A stretch of 8,914 nucleotides of DNA from Gammaproteobacteria bacterium (GTDB lineage Bacteria > Pseudomonadota > Gammaproteobacteria > Eutrophobiales > Eutrophobiaceae), in NCBI GenBank assembly GCA_012270695.1, contig JAAXHV010000508.1, positions 2,201 to 11,114 on the forward strand, in the 5' to 3' direction. Below, piece after piece: positions 1-6,053 of the stretch. How positions within the stretch are numbered: the stretch's first letter is position 1; every line of letters begins with the position of its first letter. The notes below the pieces were generated by a model. That model was not told where the DNA came from. It did no database searches and worked only from the letters and a program-made list of their open reading frames with translations. The position numbers and the translations under genes were made by a program.

Positions 1-18
1 ATCGGGTATACTACCGCC

Positions 19-1479
19 ATGGCTCAAGCCCATAAACGTTCGCTCAGTCACCTGTTGCTGGTGCACGAAGTTGCCTTCCTGTTCCTGGTAGCCGTGACCG
101 GGCTGCTCAGCGGTCTGTCTGCTTATTTCTGGCAGAAGACGTCTACGGAATCTATCCGGGTTAATAATTCCATTTATCTAAGCGAACAATTACGCGGGGA
201 GTTATATCGTCAATTGCAGGAGGTCTCAAGCGCGCGTTGGTCAGGAGATGCTGATGCACTCCAGGTGTATTATGAATATTCAAGACGAATAGGTCGTCAT
301 TTCAACCAGTTACGGCGCACCTCTCTGACCCGGAATGAGGATGAGGTGGTGCAGGCATTACAGCAGGCCTACCGTAAAATTCAGATAAACATCTATAAAA
401 TCTTTGACGATCCCGATAAATCTGACAGGGGAGCAAGTCTGAATATTCTGGATTTGCGTAATGCCGAATCCATGTTCAATGAGTTCGAGGAGAAATACCT
501 GGCCTTGAAGGCGTTGTATACGAAACAACTCAGGGAACTTGAACAGACCATTGAATTGTGGACCCGCTATGCGCCCATACTTATCCCGGTCCTGTTCCTG
601 CTGGCCGTCGTGATTGTAATTTTCACCAGTCGCGTTATTCGCAACAGTTTCGTCAGGCCTGTGGCTACGATTATGGCCGGAGCCATGGAAATCAGCCGTG
701 GCGACCTTGCCCATAAGATACCGGAGCAAGGTGTGAATGAGGTTGCAGAACTGGCCGGATCGATCAACCGCATGGCCGGCGAACTGAAAACCAGCCGCGA
801 CGCCCTGGTCGAGCATGAAAGACAGGCTGCCTTGGGCAGCCTGATACCCGTCGTTGCGCACAACATCCGCAATCCTCTGGCCAGTATCAGGGCAGCCGCA
901 CAGGTATTGGACGACGCCGATAACAAGACCGAGTTAAGAGAAGGCAAGCAGGCCATCGTTGACACCATAGACCGCCTGGGACGCTGGGTGAATGCGCTGG
1001 TGTCTTATTTACATCCGTTGCAGCCTGTGTTCAAGGAGATCAGCGTGGTTGCGCTTCTGGATGCCACCCTGGAGTTGTTGCAGGGAAAAATCTCCGAAAA
1101 AGGTATAATTGTCGTACGTGAATATCAGCACCTGTCAATCAGCCTCAAAGTGGATCCCGACCTGATGGAACAGGCTGTTTACGGATTGATGGCCAATGCA
1201 GTCGAGGCTTCACCGGATGGGGCTGAGCTGCTGATAACCGTTGCCGAAGAAGACGAAAACGTCGTCATCGGCATTCAGGATTACGGGCCGGGCTTACCGT
1301 TCCGGCCTGAACCGGGCAACCTGGAACCGGGCCCGTCCACCAAGCGCTTCGGTACCGGGCTGGGAATACCCATTGCGTTTAAAATCTGCCAGAGTCATGG
1401 CTGGAGCCTGGCTTTTGAGACGGTGGAGAACGCGGGTACCCTGGTTAAAATTACCGCCCCTGGAAATCGGTCCGATTGA
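19..1479 (+). CDS. Membrane sensor histidine kinase (HAMP, HisKA, HATPase_c)
   Basis: Inner-membrane sensor kinase of 486 aa, expected to autophosphorylate and pass phosphate to the response regulator encoded next. Visible layout: TM1 about residues 18-38; a periplasmic, probably helical sensor region about 39-184 with no recognised ligand motif; TM2 about 185-204; HAMP linker about 205-260; H-box around His281 (VVAHNIRNPLASI); N-box with Asn393 (LMANAVEAS); G1 box with Asp421 (DYGPGLP); G2 box from Gly445 (GTGLG). All ATP-binding boxes look intact. The residue after the phospho-accepting His is Asn282, where most HisKA kinases have Glu or Asp; Asn285 at H+4 is conserved. The ATG at 19 is chosen because it leaves a short basic N-terminus before TM1, but the frame is open to the window edge and no Shine-Dalgarno is visible, so the true start could be upstream. 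The signal sensed is unknown. Confidence 0.93.
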   Translation: MAQAHKRSLSHLLLVHEVAFLFLVAVTGLLSGLSAYFWQKTSTESIRVNNSIYLSEQLRGELYRQLQEVSSARWSGDADALQVYYEYSRRIGRHFNQLRRTSLTRNEDEVVQALQQAYRKIQINIYKIFDDPDKSDRGASLNILDLRNAESMFNEFEEKYLALKALYTKQLRELEQTIELWTRYAPILIPVLFLLAVVIVIFTSRVIRNSFVRPVATIMAGAMEISRGDLAHKIPEQGVNEVAELAGSINRMAGELKTSRDALVEHERQAALGSLIPVVAHNIRNPLASIRAAAQVLDDADNKTELREGKQAIVDTIDRLGRWVNALVSYLHPLQPVFKEISVVALLDATLELLQGKISEKGIIVVREYQHLSISLKVDPDLMEQAVYGLMANAVEASPDGAELLITVAEEDENVVIGIQDYGPGLPFRPEPGNLEPGPSTKRFGTGLGIPIAFKICQSHGWSLAFETVENAGTLVKITAPGNRSD

Positions 1480-1535
1480 ATGTCGTATTCCGTCGCACTC
1501 CCGGCTTCACCTGGCGTCAGAGTATAATTACCGAC

Positions 1536-2939
1536 ATGATAATGCACAGCAGCCCACTGGTTACAGAATCTGAGATACCCCTCCTGGAAAAGCATGTATT
1601 GATCATCGAGGATGAGGCGGTGTTTGCCGGCGCCGTCCGCAAAAGGCTGAAGCGTGGAGGCTATAACGCCGAAATTGCCGGGACGCTTGCGGATGGCGCG
1701 CTGAAAATCGGTGAAAAAACGCCAGACCTGTTATTGCTGGACATGCGTTTGCCTGATGGATCGGGCCTGGATCTTCTGGCCACCTTGCAAAATAACGACA
1801 ACAACACCTTTCCCGTGCTGGTGATGTCTGCCTACGGTGAGATTGAAGATGCGGTTTCGGCAATGAAATCAGGCGCATCGGACTACCTGAAAAAGCCCAT
1901 CGACCTTGATGAATTGATGATCACTATCGAGAAAGTCCTGGAAAAGGATGAATTGTCACAAAAGCTGACCTATTCCAGCAAGCGCGAACGACACGCCCAT
2001 GAAGGCGTGGAGTTCCTGGGCGACAGTTCTGCGATCGTAGCCATCAGACAACAGATTAATCGCCTGAAACAGGTGACCGGCGCCAGTATCCCCCCCACCA
2101 TACTGATACTGGGTGAGACCGGCACCGGCAAGGACGTGGTAGCCAGGCTGCTGCATGCCAGCAGCGCACGCCGGGAACGACCTTTCGTGCACGTTGATTG
2201 CGCCAGCCTGCCCAAGGATTTGATCGAAGCCGAATTGTTCGGCCATGAAAAAGGCGCGTTCACCAGCGCCCACGCTGCCAGGACGGGCTTGATCGAGGCG
2301 GCGGAAGACGGGGTGCTGTTCATGGATGAAATCGGAGAGTTGCCCATGGATTTACAGGCAAAATTACTGGCCGTGCTGGAGCGCAGGACGCTGAGGAAAG
2401 TCGGTACCACAAAGGAACGTCCCGTCGCGGCCTGGATCATAGCGGCCACCAACCGCGATATAGCCGAACTGGTGAACCGGGGTGAGTTTCGTTCCGATTT
2501 ATATTACCGGCTGAACGTGCTGTCCATGTCGATAGCCCCCCTACGCGAACGGGGTGACGATATAATATTGCTGGCCAGGCATTTCATCCGGCAAAGCGCC
2601 AAGCGCTATGGGATAAATTCCGTGACTCTCTCTGCGCGGGCCGACCAGGCTCTCAGGTCGTATCACTGGCCGGGCAATGTACGCGAGTTGAGGCACATGA
2701 TAGAAAGGGCGGTATTATTATCCGGCGGGGGTGAATTATCACCCGAGAGCCTGTCCCTGGCCGGTCATGGGCCGGCAGAGACCCCCATTAAAGCTGATTT
2801 GACACTGGATAGCGCAGAACTGCTGCTGATAAAAAACGCCTTGGAAAAGTGCAACGGCAATGTTTCAAAAGCAGCCCGGGAACTGGGCATCACCCGCATG
2901 GCCCTGCGCTACCGGATCAAAAAACATAACCTAGACTAA
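1536..2939 (+). CDS. NtrC-family sigma-54-dependent response regulator
   Basis: Cytoplasmic transcription activator of 467 aa, presumed partner of the kinase just upstream. Domains in order: receiver starting at HVLIIEDE, with phospho-acceptor Asp69 (LLLDMRLPDG) and Lys120 (YLKKPID); AAA+ domain with Walker A GETGTGKD (Lys199), sigma-54 contact loop GAFTSA (240-245; consensus is GAFTGA), Walker B FMDEIGE (Asp264, Glu265) and an arginine-rich sensor region (LYYRLNVL, PLRERGDD); C-terminal Fis-type helix-turn-helix (GNVSKAARELGITRMALRYR). The family hydrolyses ATP to open RNA polymerase-sigma-54 promoters. Start choice: the frame also opens with TTG at 1476, overlapping the kinase stop (TTGA), which would add 20 residues. 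I prefer ATG 1536 (or ATG 1542) because it gives a usual short N-terminus before the receiver, though neither has a clear ribosome binding site. No target promoter was recognised in this window. Confidence 0.95.
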   Translation: MIMHSSPLVTESEIPLLEKHVLIIEDEAVFAGAVRKRLKRGGYNAEIAGTLADGALKIGEKTPDLLLLDMRLPDGSGLDLLATLQNNDNNTFPVLVMSAYGEIEDAVSAMKSGASDYLKKPIDLDELMITIEKVLEKDELSQKLTYSSKRERHAHEGVEFLGDSSAIVAIRQQINRLKQVTGASIPPTILILGETGTGKDVVARLLHASSARRERPFVHVDCASLPKDLIEAELFGHEKGAFTSAHAARTGLIEAAEDGVLFMDEIGELPMDLQAKLLAVLERRTLRKVGTTKERPVAAWIIAATNRDIAELVNRGEFRSDLYYRLNVLSMSIAPLRERGDDIILLARHFIRQSAKRYGINSVTLSARADQALRSYHWPGNVRELRHMIERAVLLSGGGELSPESLSLAGHGPAETPIKADLTLDSAELLLIKNALEKCNGNVSKAARELGITRMALRYRIKKHNLD

Positions 2940-2941
2940 GT

Positions 2942-2945
2942 GGAG
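2942..2945 (+). promoter_or_regulatory. Ribosome binding site of the DUF1244 gene
   Basis: GGAG lies 6 nt before ATG 2952, immediately after the response-regulator stop. It favours that ATG over the in-frame GTG 2940 and ATG 2946, which have no usable site at a proper distance. Confidence 0.6.
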
Positions 2946-2951
2946 ATGAAT

Positions 2952-3254
2952 ATGAACGACGATACAAAACAGGCAGTCGAGGCGGCCGCGTTTCGGCACC
3001 TGGTGGGCTACCTGCGGGAACATACCGAGGTGCAAAACATAGATTTGATGAACCTGGCCGGCTTTTGCCGGAATTGCCTGTCAAAATGGTACCGTGCCGC
3101 GGCACAGGAGCGGGGTGTGGAACTGGGCTATGAGCAGGCCCGGGAAATCATCTATGGAATGCCTTACGGGGACTGGAAAGATAAATACCAGCAAGAGGCA
3201 AGCAGAGAACAGGCGCAGGCCTATGCCGCCCGCCAGGAAACGCAGAACCGATAA
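2952..3254 (+). CDS. DUF1244 family small protein
   Basis: Predicted soluble cytoplasmic protein of 100 aa matching the DUF1244 family over its whole length. The recognised signature is IDLMNLAGFCRNCLSKWY followed by AREIIYGMPYGDWKDKYQ. Cys39 and Cys42 form a CxxC within it, a possible metal or redox site (inference; I know of no established function for the family). No signal peptide or membrane segment is seen. The frame opens with GTG at 2940 and also has ATG at 2946, but GGAG at 2942-2945 lies 6 nt before ATG 2952, so that start is chosen. The gene follows the response regulator by 12 bp and is likely co-transcribed with it; whether it belongs to that signalling pathway cannot be told from sequence. 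The C-terminal tail is rich in Gln, Ala and Arg. Confidence 0.9.
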   Translation: MNDDTKQAVEAAAFRHLVGYLREHTEVQNIDLMNLAGFCRNCLSKWYRAAAQERGVELGYEQAREIIYGMPYGDWKDKYQQEASREQAQAYAARQETQNR

Positions 3255-3277
3255 CGGGTTCAATCCTGCTCCTGTGG

Positions 3278-3778
3278 TTACTCCGGACTCTGTCCCCTCA
3301 GTTCCTCGACTGATTCCTTGACCTTTGCCAGCAGCCCTGTAAACATGTCACTGTCATCGGGAGTCAGGTCGTTAAACAGCTTGTCCAGCAGCTTTTCGTA
3401 TTCAAGCTCCATTTCCTTGTATGCTTTTTTCCCCTTCTCGGTCGGAGTAACCACAAAAGAACGGCGATCGGTCGGGGTGGGCTCGCGCCGGATAAAGCCG
3501 TCTTCCGATAATCTTTCCGCAATCCCCGTAACATTTCCTTTGGACACCATCAGCCAGCGTGACAACTCACTCATGGTCAGGCCGTCCGTAACCCGGTCCA
3601 GGGCTGACAATAATTCAAAGCGGGGTAGGGTCATATCGAATTTTTCCCGCAGCATGGTCCGAATCTCCTGTTCAACCAGTTGCGTGCACGATACGATCCG
3701 CAACCATAGCCTTAACCCCTCTTTTTCATGAGGGATATGTTCCAGTCTTTGTTCGACGACGTGTAAATGGTTGGCCAT
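3278..3778 (-). CDS. MarR-family transcriptional regulator
   Basis: DNA-binding regulator of 166 aa, expected to act as a dimer. The winged helix-turn-helix is clear: helix region about residues 68-90 (LTMSELSRWLMVSKGNVTGI) and a wing at 104-116 (DRRSFVVTPTEKG), flanked by N- and C-terminal dimerisation helices (about 12-45 and 118-160). The N-terminal block GLRLWLRIVSCTQLVEQEIR resembles MarR proteins I associate with aromatic or acyl-CoA metabolism, but that link is from memory and weak. Length is normal for the family. ATG at 3778 is the only good start; the next Met is residue 42, inside the fold. The gene is divergent from the aapJ-like gene and their first 12 bp overlap, so it is the natural candidate to repress that operon and itself. 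It converges on the DUF1244 gene with a 23-bp gap in which no terminator hairpin is seen. Confidence 0.93.
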   Translation of the reverse strand: MANHLHVVEQRLEHIPHEKEGLRLWLRIVSCTQLVEQEIRTMLREKFDMTLPRFELLSALDRVTDGLTMSELSRWLMVSKGNVTGIAERLSEDGFIRREPTPTDRRSFVVTPTEKGKKAYKEMELEYEKLLDKLFNDLTPDDSDMFTGLLAKVKESVEELRGQSPE

Positions 3779-4774
3779 AACGGTACATTATATCAATTTC
3801 TACTGGTTTTGCTGTTCTGTTCCGGCTTGACTGCGGGCACGCTGGAAGAGGTCAGGGAACGAGGCAAATTACGCTGCGGCATTGTTGAAAGCAGCCCGGG
3901 TTTCAGCAGTATTGATGATTTCGGGCAGAGAATCGGCTTTGACATCGACCATTGCAAGACCATCTCAGCCGCGGTATTCGGTGAGATCAGGATCGAATAC
4001 ATCCCGGTAACCCCGCATACCGTATTCACCCTGTTGCAATCCGGCGAGATCGATATTTTCCCCGACGGCGCCACCTGGTCCTTTATCCGCGACGTATCCC
4101 TGGGCCTTGATTACACCGGAGTCTACCTGTATGCCGGGCAGGGGTTTGTGGTACGCAGGGATGCCGGGGTGAAATCGGTAACAGACCTGGACGGCGCGAC
4201 CATCTGTATTGCCCAGGGCACCACCCTGGAGCAGAACATCGCCGATTACTTTGCCGCTAACGGAATGGCCTATACCCCGGTCACTTTTGCGGACATAGAC
4301 AAGGGCTTGCAGGCTTATTACGCCGATCGTTGTGACGCGTTCACCAATGAGCGGCTCTCAACCGCGGGCCGCATCGCCAACTGGCCGGACCGGGACGAAC
4401 ACCTGATCCTGGACGAGGTCATCTCGAAAGAGCCCTTCGCTGCCCTGGTACGGCAGGACGACCCGCGCTGGCGCGATATTGCGCTCTGGTCGTTCAACGT
4501 CCGCTTTGCCGCCGAGGAACTGGGTATAAACCAGGAAAATGTAGATGCCGTCCGCGAGAATTCCCAGAATGCGGAAATCCAGCGCCTGTTGGGGTTACAC
4601 GGCGGGTTCGGGCAGAAACTCGGCCTCTCCGACGATTGGGCTTACCATATTATCAAACACGTAGGCAACTACAATGATATGTGGGAGAGAAATTTCACCC
4701 CGCTGGGCCTGCAGAGGGGGTTGAATGCAAGCTGGAAAGACGGGGGTTTGCATTCGGCGCTGCCGTTCAGGTGA
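3767..4774 (+). CDS. aapJ: Amino-acid ABC transporter substrate-binding protein, AapJ-like
   Basis: Periplasmic solute-binding protein (335 aa) of family 3, which captures an L-amino acid for the permeases encoded next. It follows rhizobial AapJ along its whole length: GFDIDHCKTISAAVFG, LQSGEIDIFPDGATWSFIRD, CIAQGTTLEQNIADYF, ISKEPFAALVRQDDPRW, DDWAYHIIKHVGNYNDMWERN and the end LHSALPFR. Positions equivalent to alpha-amino-acid contacts of GlnH are kept: Thr103, Arg108 and Asp190. The AapJ stretch SRNTTWT is PDGATWS here, so specificity may differ. A signal peptide is likely (hydrophobic residues 8-22, cleavage near Gly24), but its n-region has no Lys or Arg, which is unusual. ATG 3767 follows an in-frame TAA directly, so no longer start exists. 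The first 12 bp overlap the divergent marR start. No strong Shine-Dalgarno. First gene of the transporter operon. Confidence 0.92.
   Translation: MVGHNGTLYQFLLVLLFCSGLTAGTLEEVRERGKLRCGIVESSPGFSSIDDFGQRIGFDIDHCKTISAAVFGEIRIEYIPVTPHTVFTLLQSGEIDIFPDGATWSFIRDVSLGLDYTGVYLYAGQGFVVRRDAGVKSVTDLDGATICIAQGTTLEQNIADYFAANGMAYTPVTFADIDKGLQAYYADRCDAFTNERLSTAGRIANWPDRDEHLILDEVISKEPFAALVRQDDPRWRDIALWSFNVRFAAEELGINQENVDAVRENSQNAEIQRLLGLHGGFGQKLGLSDDWAYHIIKHVGNYNDMWERNFTPLGLQRGLNASWKDGGLHSALPFR
3787..3795 (-). promoter_or_regulatory. Candidate extended -10 promoter for marR
   Basis: On the - strand the sequence reads TGATATAAT, a full match to an extended -10 (TGnTATAAT). No convincing -35 lies upstream, which extended -10 promoters can tolerate. 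Transcription would start only a few bases before, or at, the marR ATG at 3778, giving a leaderless or nearly leaderless mRNA. The site lies inside the signal-peptide codons of the divergent aapJ-like gene. Motif match only. Confidence 0.45.
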
Positions 4775-4809
4775 CAGGTATCAGGTAATAGAGGACTGAG
4801 GACAGGGGG
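4768..4809 (+). repeat. Degenerate heptamer tandem repeat before aapQ
   Basis: Six consecutive 7-base units run from the end of the aapJ-like gene into the 40-bp gap: CAGGTGA, CAGGTAT, CAGGTAA, TAGAGGA, CTGAGGA, CAGGGGG. The first three are near identical and the rest degenerate. The last units merge into the purine-rich ribosome-binding stretch before ATG 4815. The first unit contains the TGA stop of the upstream gene. Confidence 0.5.
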
Positions 4810-4813
4810 AGGG
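4804..4813 (+). promoter_or_regulatory. Purine-rich ribosome binding region of aapQ
   Basis: AGGGGGAGGG lies directly before TATG at 4814-4817. Several anti-SD registers are possible; the GGGGGA part (4805-4810) leaves 4 nt to the ATG. It supports ATG 4815 as the permease start. Confidence 0.5.
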
Positions 4814-4814
4814 T

Positions 4815-5957
4815 ATGGTTAACCGGGATATTGTTTATCAAGGGGTTTTATTGCTCGTCATCGCAGTGGCGGCATACCTGATTATTGCGACTACGCAGGA
4901 AAATCTTACGCGTCTCGGGGTTGATTCCGGTATCGATTTCCTGTGGAAGCGGGCCGGGTTTGAGATTGGGCAGAAACTCATCCCTTTTGATGCCAATTCG
5001 ACGATAGCCCGAGCGTTTGTCGTCGCCTTGCTGAATACCTTGATGCTGGCCGTTGTCTCGATTATTTGTGCCAGTATCCTGGGTCTGATCATCGGCCTGG
5101 CCCGTCTCTCCGACAATTGGCTGGTATCCCGTCTTGCTACCGCGTATATCGAAATTTTCCGCAACATTCCCTCCCTGTTGCAGATCTTCTTCTGGTATTT
5201 CGTCGTTCTGCGCACCTTGCCGCGCAGCAGCGAGAGTATTGAATTGTTCAACTGTGTCTTCCTCAATAATCGCGGGCTGTTCCTGCCTGCGGTCAGTTTC
5301 GGACCGGGCTGGGTGTGGGTGGCAGGAGCATTATTTGTTGCCTGGGCTATGGTGTATTCCCTGCGCAGACAGCAACGGGCGTTCATGCCCGGCGGGGCGC
5401 AACCTGAAGCCCGCGGGGGTAATCCCGTGACGTCATGGAACCTGCTGATACTGGCGGGCGTGGTCGGCGCCGTCGTGTTACTTGCCGGCGCGCAACTGCA
5501 GGTCGCCCAGGAAACCCGTTTCGGCTACCGTGGCGGGATTGTCTTGATGCCTGAGTTCCTCTCCCTGGTGGTGGGTTTATCCATGTATAACGCGACCTAT
5601 ATCGGCGAAATCGTCCGGTCGGGCTTCGCCTCCATCCCGCGGGGGCAGGTTGAGGCCGCAGCTTCACTGGGTCTGCCCCGCCATCTCAGCGTCCGCTTGA
5701 TCTTGTTCCCCCAGGCGTTGCGCGTCATCATCCCGCCGCTGACGACTGTTTACCTGAACCTGTTTAAAAGCACGTCCCTGGCTGCGGCCATCGCCTATCC
5801 CGAAGTCGTATCGGTGTTTGTTGGAACGGTCAACAACCTGGTTGGACAACCGGTGTTTATCATGGCGATCACCATGGCGGTTTATGTGTTCATCTCCCTG
5901 TGTATTTCCCTCTTCCTGAACTGGTACAACAGGAAGATTGCCCTGACGGTTGCCTGA
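4815..5957 (+). CDS. aapQ: Amino-acid ABC transporter permease, AapQ-like
   Basis: Inner-membrane permease of 380 aa, one half of the translocation channel for the amino acid delivered by the AapJ-like protein. The N-terminal part has the extended AapQ arrangement: TM1 (about 6-25), then a periplasmic stretch with ENLTRLGVDSGIDFL and GFEIGQKLIPFDANST. The HisM/GlnP-type core begins at LLNTLMLAVVSII and continues with YIEIFRNIPSLLQIFFWYF. Two extra hydrophobic segments (about 166-184 and 206-228) separate this from the second half, as in the AapQ class. The ATPase-contacting EAA loop is intact (IPRGQVEAAASLGLP, Glu280 to Gly286, then FPQALRVIIPPL). About eight membrane segments by eye. The intact EAA loop implies a partner ATPase, yet none is encoded here. 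The gene follows aapJ by 40 bp, so co-transcription is likely. Confidence 0.93.
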   Translation: MVNRDIVYQGVLLLVIAVAAYLIIATTQENLTRLGVDSGIDFLWKRAGFEIGQKLIPFDANSTIARAFVVALLNTLMLAVVSIICASILGLIIGLARLSDNWLVSRLATAYIEIFRNIPSLLQIFFWYFVVLRTLPRSSESIELFNCVFLNNRGLFLPAVSFGPGWVWVAGALFVAWAMVYSLRRQQRAFMPGGAQPEARGGNPVTSWNLLILAGVVGAVVLLAGAQLQVAQETRFGYRGGIVLMPEFLSLVVGLSMYNATYIGEIVRSGFASIPRGQVEAAASLGLPRHLSVRLILFPQALRVIIPPLTTVYLNLFKSTSLAAAIAYPEVVSVFVGTVNNLVGQPVFIMAITMAVYVFISLCISLFLNWYNRKIALTVA

Positions 5958-5987
5958 CCGTGACCGCAGCCGGCTCGCAAAGTGTAG

Positions 5988-6018
5988 TGTGGGAGGGCGC
6001 AGCCCTCGTTTGCGCACA
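5988..6018. repeat. REP-like extragenic palindrome between the permease genes
   Basis: The 96-bp gap between the permeases holds the hairpin GAGGGC-GCA-GCCCTC (5993-6007; 6-bp stem, 3-nt loop). It is preceded by TGTGG and followed by GTTTGCGCACA; outer TGTG (5988-5991) and CACA (6015-6018) can also pair. The pattern GTGGGA, GC-rich hairpin, then a TGCG tail resembles REP elements known from Pseudomonas and relatives. No T-run follows, so it is not a classic terminator. A REP inside an operon can stabilise the upstream mRNA. Only one copy is in the window, so the family assignment is inferred. Confidence 0.5.
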
Positions 6019-6053
6019 GAACTTTCCGTTAATGACAAGCGTTCTGGTGCAAT

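Noticed and set aside
1..18. GGTA/TACC inverted repeat and TATACT before the kinase
   Set aside because: Too close to the window edge to judge; arms of 4 bp only, and the kinase frame is open through it.
358..968. Long antisense open frames opposite the histidine kinase
   Set aside because: Low-complexity, no recognisable domain, and they oppose a well-conserved kinase; frame shadows.
1956..2452. Antisense open frames opposite the AAA+ domain
   Set aside because: They mirror a strongly conserved coding region and have no family features.
3255..3300. Terminator between the convergent DUF1244 and marR genes
   Set aside because: No hairpin longer than 4 bp and no T-run could be found.
3318..3731. 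Serine-rich open frame on the + strand opposite marR
   Set aside because: Composition is a reflection of the marR codons; no ribosome binding site or domain; MarR fold is clear on the other strand.
3717..3734. Small inverted repeat CCCTC / GAGGG with 8-nt loop upstream of aapJ
   Set aside because: Considered as a MarR operator; only 5 bp per arm, GC-rich and inside marR codons, so indistinguishable from chance.
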